Of a stretch of DNA of 64,000 bases, positions 27,524 through 36,431 are shown in pieces. Each line of letters opens with the position of its first letter. Within the stretch, counting starts at the first letter, position 1. The notes under the pieces were generated by a model that saw nothing but the letters and a program-made list of their open reading frames with translations, was not told the origin of the DNA and searched no databases. The translations under genes were made by a program, and so were the position numbers. Location: assembly GCF_000805385.1 (NCBI RefSeq), contig NZ_JTJW01000005.1, positions 434,001-498,000 of the forward strand. The letters run 5' to 3'. Source of the stretch: Mycolicibacterium setense (lineage in GTDB: Bacteria; Actinomycetota; Actinomycetes; Mycobacteriales; Mycobacteriaceae).

Positions 27524-29041
27524 ATGGACCGGATCTTTCAGTGGGTGTGGGATCGGTATGGGCCGGTGTATTCCTGGGCGATCTGCGTACTGGTCTACCT
27601 GGCCGGGCTGTCGGTCCACCTCGCCTTCCCGTTGATCATCGTCGCCTTCGAGGGATCCGATATTTACCTGGAGGCGGCCGTCATCACCGGTGTCGCCATG
27701 CTGGTGCGGGCCTACCTGCTGGTACTTCCCGGCTCGAAGTCGTTGCGGCTGATCGAAAACTGGGCGGCGGGCCGCGAGGTCGATCCGATGGACGCGCTGC
27801 GCGCCACCTACACCTACGCGCGGCGGACGACTGCCCGGGTGCTGGCAACCGATGTGGCCTGGGCGCCGTGCGTCGCGGTCGTGGTCGCAACGCTCGCCGG
27901 CGCGACGGGGTGGCGGCTGGTCCAGTATGGGATTGTCGGTGCCGCGTACGGCGCGGCCACGGGACTGTTCGGTGTGCACAGCTTCACTGAGGGGTCGCTC
28001 AGGCCGGCCAGGACAGCCGTCGCCGGTGACACGGGAATCGGCGATTCCCTGCCGCGCTCTCACCCGACTTTTGCCGCGTGGTCCCACCTCACCATGCTCG
28101 CGATGGCGTTCGGATTCTCCACCGGTGCCGCCATCATGGCGTCGGTGATCGACCGCGCCCGTGAGGACCCCCTCGTCTCCCTGGCGATCGGGTGTGCGTT
28201 GACGCTGATTGCCGGGCCGGTCGCGGTCATGGCGATCGCTCCCTTCCTGCGACCGATCCGGGATCTCGCCGAGGGGACTGAACGCGTGGCCGCCGGCGAC
28301 TACGGCCAACGCCTGCCCGTAGTCCAGGACGACGACCTGGGTGCGCTGTCGGCCTCGTTCAACCGCATGCAGGCGGGTTTGGCTGAGCGGCAACGACTTC
28401 AGGCCGCGTTCGGGACCTATGTCGATCCGGCTTTGGCGGCGCGGCTGCTTGAGCAAGGTGACGACATATTCACCGGTGAGCGTCGGGATGTGACGGTGTT
28501 GTTCGTCGACATCCGCGATTTCACGCCGTTCGCCGAGACCAACAGTGCTGAGGACACCGTTGCCCGGCTCAACGCGCTGTTCGCGATCGTGGTGCCCGCG
28601 GTGGTCGACGCCGGTGGGCACGTGAACAAGTTTCTCGGCGACGGTGCCCTCGCGGTCTTCGGTGCCCCGAATGTCCTTGCGCGTCATGCCGATGCGGCGG
28701 TGAGCGCCGCTGTGGTGATTGATCGGCTTGTCGGTGAGGGATTCGGTGGTGAGCTTCGGATCGGGATCGGCATCAACACCGGTGTGGTGATCGCCGGGAC
28801 CATCGGTGGCGGAGGCAAGCTGGAATTCACGCTGATCGGCGATGCCGTCAATGTCGCCGCACGCGTCGAGCAGCTCACCAAGACGACCGGTGACTCGATC
28901 CTGCTGACCCAGCCGACCGTCGACGCATTGAACGTGCGCCCGCCCGGACTCACCGACCGGGGGTTTTACGAACTGAAGGGCAAGGCGGCCGCGGTAAAGG
29001 TTTTCGGCCTCGCGGCGGCCAGCACTGAGACTGCGCGATGA
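27524..29041 (+). CDS. Membrane adenylate cyclase, class III (TM-HAMP-CHD)
   Basis: A 505-residue protein with six predicted membrane helices (residues about 10-235), a HAMP linker (IAPFLRPIRDLAEGTERVAAGDYGQRLPV) and a C-terminal cyclase domain. The domain keeps both metal aspartates (FVDIRDFTPF), the substrate-specifying lysine region (VNKFLGDGALAVFGAP), and the transition-state residues in FTLIGDAVNVAARVEQL, so it should be active and make cAMP. The layout matches M. tuberculosis Rv1318c/Rv1319c/Rv1320c/Rv3645. The ATG at 27524 is preferred to a GTG inside the terminator. Confidence 0.92.
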   Translation: MDRIFQWVWDRYGPVYSWAICVLVYLAGLSVHLAFPLIIVAFEGSDIYLEAAVITGVAMLVRAYLLVLPGSKSLRLIENWAAGREVDPMDALRATYTYARRTTARVLATDVAWAPCVAVVVATLAGATGWRLVQYGIVGAAYGAATGLFGVHSFTEGSLRPARTAVAGDTGIGDSLPRSHPTFAAWSHLTMLAMAFGFSTGAAIMASVIDRAREDPLVSLAIGCALTLIAGPVAVMAIAPFLRPIRDLAEGTERVAAGDYGQRLPVVQDDDLGALSASFNRMQAGLAERQRLQAAFGTYVDPALAARLLEQGDDIFTGERRDVTVLFVDIRDFTPFAETNSAEDTVARLNALFAIVVPAVVDAGGHVNKFLGDGALAVFGAPNVLARHADAAVSAAVVIDRLVGEGFGGELRIGIGINTGVVIAGTIGGGGKLEFTLIGDAVNVAARVEQLTKTTGDSILLTQPTVDALNVRPPGLTDRGFYELKGKAAAVKVFGLAAASTETAR

Positions 29042-29071
29042 GTTTGTGCGCCGCACTCAGTCGGTACGGGT

Positions 29072-29551
29072 ATGACTGACGACACCATGAGCACCGCGTG
29101 CACCATCAACGCGCCGGCCGACACCGTGTTCGGGGTACTGGCCGACCCGACCACCCATCAGGCGATCGACGGCACCGGCTGGGTGCGGGAGTCCCTCGAC
29201 GGCAAGCAACTGACCGAAACGGGCCAGGTCTTCCGGATGGCGATGTACCACGACAATTACGGCGGCATGCACTACGAGATGGCCAACCGGGTCGAGGTTT
29301 TCGATCCTCCCCGCGCGATCGCATGGTTGCCGGGCCAAGGGGCTGACGACGCCAACCTCGAGTTCGGCGGCTGGATCTGGCGTTACGACCTCGAGCCCGT
29401 CGGTGACGACCGGACGACGGTGACGCTGACGTACGACTGGTCGGCGGTGCCGCCCGCGCTTCGAGAACACATCGAGTTCCCCCCGTTCGACCGGCAGCAC
29501 CTGGACAACTCGCTCAAGCACCTGGCCGAGCTGGCACAGGATCGGGCGTAG
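29072..29551 (+). CDS. SRPBCC (START-like) family protein
   Basis: A 159-residue protein of the polyketide-cyclase/dehydrase SRPBCC fold. It opens with CTINAPADTVFGVLADPTTH, a standard first strand and helix of the family, and ends with a long C-terminal helix (LDNSLKHLAELAQDRA) that lines the ligand cavity. ATG at 29072 is used; an internal ATG at 29087 would also retain the domain. It follows the cyclase by 30 bases but no functional link is known. Confidence 0.8.
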   Translation: MTDDTMSTACTINAPADTVFGVLADPTTHQAIDGTGWVRESLDGKQLTETGQVFRMAMYHDNYGGMHYEMANRVEVFDPPRAIAWLPGQGADDANLEFGGWIWRYDLEPVGDDRTTVTLTYDWSAVPPALREHIEFPPFDRQHLDNSLKHLAELAQDRA

Positions 29552-29563
29552 CCGTCACGAGGC

Positions 29564-30229
29564 TCAGGCCTCGATCGGTGCGTACCAGTCGGCGTTGGTG
29601 AGCAGCACCCGCGTCCCCAGATCGCGGTTCCACTCGGGTTCGATGCCGTGGCGCCGCACGATGGGAAACACGATGTCGTCGAGCATCTGGGTCACGTCGC
29701 GGAAGTACAGGTCCTCCTTGGACTCATCGCTGAGCCGGTTGTACGCCTCCTCGTCGAAGTTCTCCGGCGCGAACGCGCCGTAGCCGACATAGGTGGAGCC
29801 GTCCTCGACGAGGCGTTCGGTGTCCTGGTTGTGGAAGTAGATGAAGCCCGTCCAGTGGCGGCTGTCGTCGCGCTCGTCACCGATCTCGGCCGACGCGCAG
29901 GTGCCGCAGCACGAGAAGTCGGCACCGGCGACGACGCCATTGGCGTTGAGCTCCTCGAAGGCCGCCTGGGTGCGCGACTGGTAGTCGCCGAGTTCGGCCT
30001 GCTGGCGTAGTCGCGCCTCGCGCAGGGCGGAGAAGGCAGCCGTCAGTTGCTCGTCGGTGAGTTCGTAGTCGTCGGCGTAGATCTCGAGGAACTCGTCGAC
30101 GTCGTCGTTGCCGGTGACCAGCATGCGCCAGATCTCGGTAGTGAGCGTCGCGCGATCCTCGTCGTCGAGCGGGAGGCCGGGGAGCACGGCGTGGGCGGGT
30201 ATGACGTTCGGGTTCGACGGTGCGCTCAT
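29564..30229 (-). CDS. DUF6891-type conserved hypothetical protein
   Basis: A 221-residue acidic protein of a family without known function. Notable features are the cysteine cluster DFSCCGTCASAEIGDERDD (residues about 100-120), which could bind metal, and a C-terminal region rich in aromatics (YFRDVTQMLDDIVFPIVRRHG). The ATG at 30229 follows GGAGG; the longer frame adds only 14 residues. It is monocistronic and convergent with the SRPBCC gene. Confidence 0.7.
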   Translation of the reverse strand: MSAPSNPNVIPAHAVLPGLPLDDEDRATLTTEIWRMLVTGNDDVDEFLEIYADDYELTDEQLTAAFSALREARLRQQAELGDYQSRTQAAFEELNANGVVAGADFSCCGTCASAEIGDERDDSRHWTGFIYFHNQDTERLVEDGSTYVGYGAFAPENFDEEAYNRLSDESKEDLYFRDVTQMLDDIVFPIVRRHGIEPEWNRDLGTRVLLTNADWYAPIEA

Positions 30230-30386
30230 GGCGCCGGCCTCCAGGTCTGCGGTCGGAACCGGGCGAATCACCCGGCGGTGGCGATCGTAGCGTCGGAGGG
30301 TGACGATCTCGTCGTTTGCCGGACCGCCGGCGCGACACGCCCTGCGACAGGCCGGTTTTTGATGCCAGGTGGCTCACAATGCGGAC

Positions 30387-31838
30387 ATGACGGAACCGCG
30401 GGAGTCACCGCGCGGGGTCTCGCGTCAGACGTTCCTGCGCGGCGCCGTCGGGGCGTTGGCGGCCGGTGCGGTTTTCGGATCGAGCCGCGCCAGTGCCGAC
30501 CCCTCGGGTTGGGGTGATCTCTCTGCCGCCATCAGAGGCCAGGTGATCCTGCCGGACAACGGTGGTCAATTCGCCTCGGCCAAGGCGGTTTTCAACACCA
30601 ACTTCAACGGCCTGGCACCGGCGGCGGTCGTCACCCCGAGTTCGGCGGAGGACGTGCAGAAGGCGATGGCCTTCGCCGCCACCCACAACCTCAAGGTTGC
30701 GCCCCGCGGTGGTGGGCATTCCTACGTGGGCGCATCGACGGCAAACGGCACCATGGTCCTGGACCTGCGGCAATTGCCCGGTGACATCGGCTACGACGCC
30801 GGGACCGGTTATGTCACGGTGACGCCTGCGACCCAGCTGTACGCGATTCACCAGACGCTCGCCGGCGCCGGGCGGGGCATCCCGACGGGAACCTGCCCCT
30901 CTGTCGGCGCGGCCGGGCACGCTCTCGGCGGCGGGCTCGGCGCCCAATCTCGCCGCGCGGGCCTGATGTCTGATCAGTTGGTGTCGGCGACGGTGGTGCT
31001 GCCCGGCGGCAAGGCGGTCACCGCATCGGCCAACCAGAATCCAGACCTGTTCTGGGCGTTGCGCGGCGGAGGTGGCGGCAACTTCGGAGTGACAACTGCG
31101 CTGACCTTCGCCACCTTCCCCACCAGCGAGGTGGATGCGGTGAACGTTCACTATCCGTTGCAGGCTTTCGCGCAGGTTTTGGTCGGCTGGCAGAACTGGC
31201 TCCGTTCGGCCGACCGCAGCAGTTGGGCACTGGCCGACACCATCACCGACCCGGGAGGCGCGCACTGCCGCATCCTCGCGACCAGTCCGGTCGGCTCCGG
31301 TGACGCCACGGCGACCGCGGTCGCCAAAGCGGTTGGGCTGCAACCGATGAGCGTAGAGAAACACACGTTCAACTACCTGGACCTGGTGCAATTCCTGGCC
31401 GTCAACAACCTCAACCCTTCGCCGCTCGGTTATGTCGGCGGATCCGATGTCTTCCAGTCGATCACCCCGGCGGTTGCCCAGGGGATCGCCGCGGCGTTCA
31501 ACGCCTTCCCGGCCGGGGCCGGTCGCCCGTTGGTGATCATGCACGCGCTCGACGGGGCCCTCGCCACCGTGGGGCCGGGGGACACGGCGTTTCCGTGGCG
31601 ACGGCAGTCGGCATTGGTTCAGTGGTACGTGGAGACCTCCGGATCACCGGCGGCAGCGGCCAGTTGGCTCAACACCGCGCATCAAGCGGTGGCCGCGTAT
31701 TCGGTGGGCGGATACGTGAACTATCTCGAAGCGAACCAGCCCGCGTCGCGCTTTTTCGGTGCCAACACCTCCCGGCTGGCCGCTACTCGGCAGAAGTACG
31801 ATCCCGGCCGGATCATGTTTTCGGGACTGAACTTCTGA
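30387..31838 (+). CDS. Secreted FAD-linked oxidase (BBE family, bicovalent flavin type)
   Basis: A 483-residue flavoprotein with an N-terminal export signal (SRQTFLRGAVGALAAGAVFG, cut near ASADPS), a PCMH-type FAD-binding domain and a C-terminal berberine-bridge domain. The flavin-anchoring His is in RGGGHSYVG and the Cys in TGTCPSVGAAGHALGGG, a pair typical of oxidases with 8-alpha-His, 6-S-Cys FAD such as glucooligosaccharide oxidase. The signal resembles a Tat signal, but RQ replaces the twin arginine. ATG at 30387 is chosen so that the signal follows a short basic head. Substrate may be a sugar or alcohol; not determined. Confidence 0.85.
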   Translation: MTEPRESPRGVSRQTFLRGAVGALAAGAVFGSSRASADPSGWGDLSAAIRGQVILPDNGGQFASAKAVFNTNFNGLAPAAVVTPSSAEDVQKAMAFAATHNLKVAPRGGGHSYVGASTANGTMVLDLRQLPGDIGYDAGTGYVTVTPATQLYAIHQTLAGAGRGIPTGTCPSVGAAGHALGGGLGAQSRRAGLMSDQLVSATVVLPGGKAVTASANQNPDLFWALRGGGGGNFGVTTALTFATFPTSEVDAVNVHYPLQAFAQVLVGWQNWLRSADRSSWALADTITDPGGAHCRILATSPVGSGDATATAVAKAVGLQPMSVEKHTFNYLDLVQFLAVNNLNPSPLGYVGGSDVFQSITPAVAQGIAAAFNAFPAGAGRPLVIMHALDGALATVGPGDTAFPWRRQSALVQWYVETSGSPAAAASWLNTAHQAVAAYSVGGYVNYLEANQPASRFFGANTSRLAATRQKYDPGRIMFSGLNF

Positions 31839-31935
31839 TGCCGTAGCGCCAGTGTGCTCACACGGCGCACACCATCCGGCTTAGCCTCGAGTCGTTGAGA
31901 CTCACCTGGCCTGTGGACGAGCGAAGGAACCGAGC

Positions 31936-32970
31936 ATGCGAGCAACCGTGATGTATGGGGCCGGCGACGTGCGCGTCGAGAACGTGCCCGACGCAGAATT
32001 GAAGGAAGCCACCGATGCCATCGTGCGGGTCACCCGTGCCTGCATCTGCGGCAGTGACCTGTGGCCGTACCAGTCGATGCCGCACAAGGACGGCGGCCGG
32101 CGCATGGGCCACGAGTTCATCGGCATCGTCGAGGACGTCGGCGCCGACGTCTCCGGACTTCGGCGCGGTGATCTGGTCGTGGCCCCGTTCGTCTGGGCGG
32201 ACAACACGTGTGACTTCTGCCAGGAGGGCTTGCAGACGTCGTGCCGCCACGGCGGCGGGTGGGGCGCGCCGGGCGTCGACGCCGGCCAGGGCGAGGCCGT
32301 GCGCGTCCCGCAGGCGCAGGGCACGTTGGTGAAGCTTCCGGTGGCCGAGGATTCGGCGCTCATGGCCTCCCTGCTGACGTTGTCCGACGTGTTCTGCACC
32401 GGCCATCACGGTGTGGTGACCGCCGGGGTGGGGCCGGGATCGTCGGTGACGGTCATCGGTGACGGCGCGGTGGGTTTGTGCGCGGTGCTGGCGGCCAAAC
32501 GGCTGGGTGCGGAGCAGATCATCCTGAACGGCCGCCACACCGTGCGGACCGATCTGGGACGCGAATTCGGCGCCACCGATGTCGTCGCCGAACGTGGCGA
32601 CGAAGCGGTCGAGAAGATTCGCGAACTGACCGGCGGGGACGGTTCCCACGCGGTCATCGAATGCGTCGGCACCGAGCCGTCGCTGGCCACCGCGCTTGAC
32701 GCAGTCCGCGCCGGTGGCCGGGTCAGTCGACTGGGGGTATCCCAATACACCGAGGTACCAATGGGTTTCGGAACCTTCTTCCGCAATGTCACGCTGACCG
32801 GGGGAGTGGCGCCCGCACGGGCCTATATCGAGGAACTCATGCCGGACGTTCTCGAGGGTGTCATCGAACCCGGCCGGGTCTTCGACCGCACCATCGGTCT
32901 CGACGAAACCCCCGACGGCTACCGCGCCATGGCCGACCGCGAGGCCCTCAAGGTGCTGATCGAGCCATGA
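31936..32970 (+). CDS. Zinc-dependent alcohol dehydrogenase
   Basis: A 344-residue medium-chain dehydrogenase. The catalytic zinc site is CICGSDLW and GHE (residues about 38 and 60). The structural zinc region is DNTCDFCQEGLQTSC. The nucleotide fold shows SVTVIGDGAVGLCAVLAAK. ATG at 31936 follows GAAGGAACCGAGC. Its end overlaps the next gene (ATGA), an enoyl-CoA hydratase, so the two are co-translated; the pair may act in oxidation of a short-chain or branched alcohol, which is inference. Confidence 0.85.
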   Translation: MRATVMYGAGDVRVENVPDAELKEATDAIVRVTRACICGSDLWPYQSMPHKDGGRRMGHEFIGIVEDVGADVSGLRRGDLVVAPFVWADNTCDFCQEGLQTSCRHGGGWGAPGVDAGQGEAVRVPQAQGTLVKLPVAEDSALMASLLTLSDVFCTGHHGVVTAGVGPGSSVTVIGDGAVGLCAVLAAKRLGAEQIILNGRHTVRTDLGREFGATDVVAERGDEAVEKIRELTGGDGSHAVIECVGTEPSLATALDAVRAGGRVSRLGVSQYTEVPMGFGTFFRNVTLTGGVAPARAYIEELMPDVLEGVIEPGRVFDRTIGLDETPDGYRAMADREALKVLIEP

Positions 32971-33749
32971 CACTGCTCCTTCAGGAACGCGACGGCCGGG
33001 GCGTCGTCACGCTGACGCTCAACCGCCCGCAGGCCTTCAACGCGTTGTCGGAGGCGATGCTGACGGCGCTCGGTGAGGCCATTGATGCGCTGGCCGAAGA
33101 TGATTCGGTGCGTGCCGTGGTGCTCGGGGCGTCCGGTAAGGCGTTCTGCGCCGGGCATGACCTCAAGGAGATGCGGGCCGAACCGTCACTGGAGTACTAC
33201 GAGCGCTTGTTCGCCCAGTGCACCGAGGTGATGCTGTCGATCCAACGGTTGCCGGTGCCGGTGGTCGCGCGGGTCCAGGGCCTTGCGACCGCAGCCGGGT
33301 GCCAGCTTGTCGCGATGTGTGATCTCGCCGTGGCAAGCGCCGACGCGCGATTCGCGGTCAGCGGCGTCAACGTCGGGTTGTTCTGCGCGACCCCGGGAGT
33401 GGCGCTCTCGCGCAACGTCCCGCGCAAGGCCGCGTTCGAGATGCTGGTGACAGGCGAATTCGTGTCTGCCGAACAGGCCCTGGCGTTGGGTCTGGTGAAC
33501 AGGGTGGTGCCGGCCGATGGTCTCGACGACGAGGTCGAGACCATGATCGCGAGCATCGTGGCGAAGCCCCGCGTTGCCGTCGCCATGGGAAAGGCGTTGT
33601 TCTACCGGCAGATCGACGTCGACATCGAGTCTGCTTACGCGGACGCCGGCGCGACGATGGCCTGCAACATGATGGAGCCGAGCGCCCTTGAGGGAGTGCA
33701 GGCGTTCATCGAGAAACGCCCGCCGGACTGGCCGGGGGAGCGGGCTTAG
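32967..33749 (+). CDS. Enoyl-CoA hydratase/isomerase family protein
   Basis: A 260-residue crotonase-fold protein. The oxyanion-hole stretches are SGKAFCAGHDLKEM (residues about 52-65) and VARVQGLATAAGCQLVAMCDLAVAS (about 102-126). The first catalytic Glu of true hydratases (in GxAxGGGxE-type motifs) is replaced by AAGCQLVAM, so a different crotonase activity is possible. Start ATG overlaps the dehydrogenase stop. It is convergent with the MDR oxidoreductase at 33763. Confidence 0.85.
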   Translation: MTLLLQERDGRGVVTLTLNRPQAFNALSEAMLTALGEAIDALAEDDSVRAVVLGASGKAFCAGHDLKEMRAEPSLEYYERLFAQCTEVMLSIQRLPVPVVARVQGLATAAGCQLVAMCDLAVASADARFAVSGVNVGLFCATPGVALSRNVPRKAAFEMLVTGEFVSAEQALALGLVNRVVPADGLDDEVETMIASIVAKPRVAVAMGKALFYRQIDVDIESAYADAGATMACNMMEPSALEGVQAFIEKRPPDWPGERA

Positions 33750-33762
33750 CGAGCAGGCGGGC

Positions 33763-34773
33763 TCAGGCGGGCATCAGGCGGGCATTGACCTCGAGGAGGA
33801 TCTTGCCTCGCACGTGACCCCCGGCGATGCGCCGTTGCGCCTCGGCGGCATCCGCCAGCTGAAGAATCTCGATATGTGGGGCGCGGATGCGGCCGGCGGC
33901 GAGCGCGTCGACCAGCGAATTGAGTTGGCGCTCTTGATTGGCATGGTTCGACATGGTCGGGACCACCGAGACGCCGAGCTCGGCTGCCCGAACCGGGTCG
34001 GGCATCGGCTCGTTGGCGATCAGAGTCGCGATCGGGGTGACGATCCCACCCCGTCGCACCATCTCGATCGAGTCGATCAGAGTGCCCTGCCCGACGGTGT
34101 CGACCACGAGGTCGACACCGTCAGGTGCCCACTCGCGCACCTGCTCTCGGATGCCTCCGCGCCGGTAGTCGATGGCCAGGTCGGCACCCAGGGCGCGGAC
34201 ATAGTCCAGATTTGACGGTCCGCACGTCGCAGCGACCTTCGCTCCTGCCATCGCGGCAAGTTGGATCGCGTAGCTGCCCATGCCGCCGGCGCCGCCGTTG
34301 ATCAATACGGATGAGCCCTCGGTGACACCGCCCACGTCGAACAGCGCCTCCCAGCAGGTGCACCCTGCGGTCGGAATCGCTGCGGCCTCGGCGAAACCGA
34401 CCGAGTCGGGCAGCTTGACGACTCGTTCCCGGTCGGATGCGACGTACTCGGCATAGGTGCCGCGCTCCCCGCGGCCCATGTTCGATGCGGTGAGCACCCG
34501 GTCGCCGACGGCGAGGTCGGAAACTGCCTCACCGACTTCGGCGATCACGCCGGCCGCGTCGAAACCCAGCACAAACGGAAACCGGTATTCGAAGAACTGC
34601 GCCAGCCACCCTTCGCGGTTCTTCCAGTCGGCCGGGTTCACCCCGGCGTACGCGACATGGATGACCACTCCGTCCGGAGCGGCCGTTGGCCGGTCGATAG
34701 ATGCCGCGTACAGGACCTCCGGTCCGCCGAACTCGTCCAGCACCATCGCACGCATGGTCGGCTGTGATGTCAT
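33763..34773 (-). CDS. NADP-dependent quinone-oxidoreductase-like MDR protein
   Basis: A 336-residue medium-chain reductase without the zinc motifs. It begins MRAMVLDEFGGPEVLYAASI and has VAYAGVNPADWKNREGWL and the NADP-binding loop VLINGGAGGMGSYAIQLAAMAGA. This is the QOR subgroup, often acting on quinones or conjugated carbonyls. It stands alone on the minus strand, 72 bases before the Ddn-like gene region, and no regulator is beside it. Confidence 0.82.
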   Translation of the reverse strand: MTSQPTMRAMVLDEFGGPEVLYAASIDRPTAAPDGVVIHVAYAGVNPADWKNREGWLAQFFEYRFPFVLGFDAAGVIAEVGEAVSDLAVGDRVLTASNMGRGERGTYAEYVASDRERVVKLPDSVGFAEAAAIPTAGCTCWEALFDVGGVTEGSSVLINGGAGGMGSYAIQLAAMAGAKVAATCGPSNLDYVRALGADLAIDYRRGGIREQVREWAPDGVDLVVDTVGQGTLIDSIEMVRRGGIVTPIATLIANEPMPDPVRAAELGVSVVPTMSNHANQERQLNSLVDALAAGRIRAPHIEILQLADAAEAQRRIAGGHVRGKILLEVNARLMPA

Positions 34774-34845
34774 GGACCGACGGTAGGGGTGAAGAATCGC
34801 ACTCCCGGAGCGCAGTTCCGCTCACCGGGACCGACGATCGGAGGG

Positions 34846-35253
34846 TCAGCGGCGCTGCAACTCGATCACCGGGATGACGCGGTCGGTCTTGGTCTGGTAT
34901 TCGCCGAAGCCGGGTGCCTTCTCGACAATCCGGGGGTAGGCGGCGTCGCGCTCGTCCCGCGGCATCTCGCGCGCATGCACGTCGTAGGCGTCGGTGCCGA
35001 TCTCGATGTGCGCGTCCGGATGTGCCCGCAGATTGTGCAACCACGCCGGGTCGACGTCAGCGCCCGCGTAAGACCCGACGATCGCGAGCTTTCCGTCAAG
35101 GTCGAACGCCATCACCGGGCTGACGCGCTCCTTCCCGCTCTTGGCTCCGGTGGTGTGCAGCAGAAGCAGGGTCGCGCCCTCGAACGGTCCGCCGACCTTG
35201 CCTCCGTTGGCGCGGAACTCGGCGATGATCTGGTCGTTCCAGTTGTCGGTCAT
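34846..35253 (-). CDS. Deazaflavin (F420)-dependent nitroreductase family protein (Ddn-like)
   Basis: A 135-residue split-barrel protein of the mycobacterial Ddn/FDOR-A type. Family features are NGGKVGGPFEGATLLLLHTTGAKSGKERVSPV near the N-terminus and WLHNLRAHPDAHIEIG in the middle. Ddn itself reduces menaquinone and activates nitroimidazoles with F420H2; multiple paralogs of differing substrate exist per genome. No membrane anchor is visible. Confidence 0.88.
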   Translation of the reverse strand: MTDNWNDQIIAEFRANGGKVGGPFEGATLLLLHTTGAKSGKERVSPVMAFDLDGKLAIVGSYAGADVDPAWLHNLRAHPDAHIEIGTDAYDVHAREMPRDERDAAYPRIVEKAPGFGEYQTKTDRVIPVIELQRR

Positions 35254-35295
35254 GGCTTCCTTACTACGCCTGGGCGGCTCGATGGTGCACTCAGA

Positions 35296-35760
35296 TCAGG
35301 AAACTTCGGTGGTGGTGATGTGGACCGACGAGGTCAGGGTCTGATGGACCGGGCATCGTTCGGCGATGCCCATGAGTCGTTCCCGCTGGGTATCGTCCAG
35401 GTCGCCGATCAACTCGATGTCGCGATCGATGTGGTCGATCATGCCTTTGGTGGTCTCGCAGTCGGCACAGTCTTTGGCATGAATGCGGGAGTGCCGCAAC
35501 GCCACTCGGACTTTATCGAGAGCCCAGCCCTTGCGGTTGGCGTACATTCGCACCGTCATCGATGTGCACGCACCGAGGCCGGCCAGCACCAGGTCATAGG
35601 GGTTGGGCCCGGCATCGTCACCAACCGGAACCGGTTCGTCAGCGACGAGTTGGTGGCGCCCCGCGGTGATCTGCTGGGTGTAGGTCCCCGCACCTGTCTC
35701 GGCCACGGTCACCACGCCGTCGGGTGCTGCCGCCGCGCCCCCAGTTTCCTCAGATGTCAT
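35296..35760 (-). CDS. OsmC family protein
   Basis: A 154-residue thiol-peroxidase-like protein. The family stretch is [24 protein letters not shown], with the first reactive Cys, and the second Cys in [22 protein letters not shown] at 35760 fits the family length; the long upstream open frame is not supported. The gene follows the Ddn-like gene's start region by 42 bases in the same orientation but upstream, so it may share its transcript. Confidence 0.87.
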   Translation of the reverse strand: MTSEETGGAAAAPDGVVTVAETGAGTYTQQITAGRHQLVADEPVPVGDDAGPNPYDLVLAGLGACTSMTVRMYANRKGWALDKVRVALRHSRIHAKDCADCETTKGMIDHIDRDIELIGDLDDTQRERLMGIAERCPVHQTLTSSVHITTTEVS

Positions 35761-36431
35761 GCCACTCTCCTCAGCAGGTCGACCGATCGCGTCGGTTCGG
35801 ATCGTCGCACGAGTCAACACGCAGTAACGGGCGGTTGCGGATCGGCGCGCGGCGCGATCCCAAGAGTTGATCAAGTGATCAGGTTCTGGGTGCCGTCTGG
35901 TTGCGGTTGAAGTTGCGGTTGAAGGGGGTCGGCGCGCCACCGTTGAGCCTATGACGATGGTGCGTGGCCGTCTGGCGTGAGGCGGTGGCGCCGGTAATCG
36001 TCGGCGCGCGTGACGGGTTGGCGCCAGGCCGCGGCGGACGGCCTGGCTGACCACAGGTTCACATTTGCTCGCGACCCGACCGGGTAGCGGTGGTCGAGCC
36101 TGAATCGTGGTGATGATTACCTTGTAGAACAACATTGCGGTCAACTTGGCGGAGTGCGAAACCCCGTCGAACGGGGACATGCGACCGCTCTCAATTGATT
36201 AGCTGGTGCGGTTGCTGATGTCCCGCTGGTGGCGGCCGGAGACGCTGTCCACGGCGGATCCTCAACCGTGCCACGCGGTTTCCTGTCGAGCGCAGACCGG
36301 GATGCGAATCTCGTAGTGGCACCGCCGCGCGCAGCAGTCTACCGAAATCTTTCGTTGACACCCCGTTGTGGTCTGTGTCACCGTTCCTGATCGATCGACC
36401 AAATTATTGCGACGTCGTATCGGAGCCGAAC
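35761..36431. other. 671-bp intergenic region without a supported gene
   Basis: No convincing coding frame was found on either strand. Visible structures are TGATCA-AG-TGATCA at 35868-35881, a 12-bp tandem repeat GTTGCGGTTGAA at 35900-35911 and 35912-35923, a small hairpin CCCCGT-CGA-ACGGGG at 36162-36176, and a TTGACA hexamer at 36355-36360 that could be a -35 box for the gene at 36432. No good -10 partner was seen. Confidence 0.5.

Noticed and set aside
35296..36180. 294-residue version of the OsmC protein
   Set aside because: The N-terminal 140 residues have no similarity and look like intergenic reading; the ATG at 35760 gives the family length.
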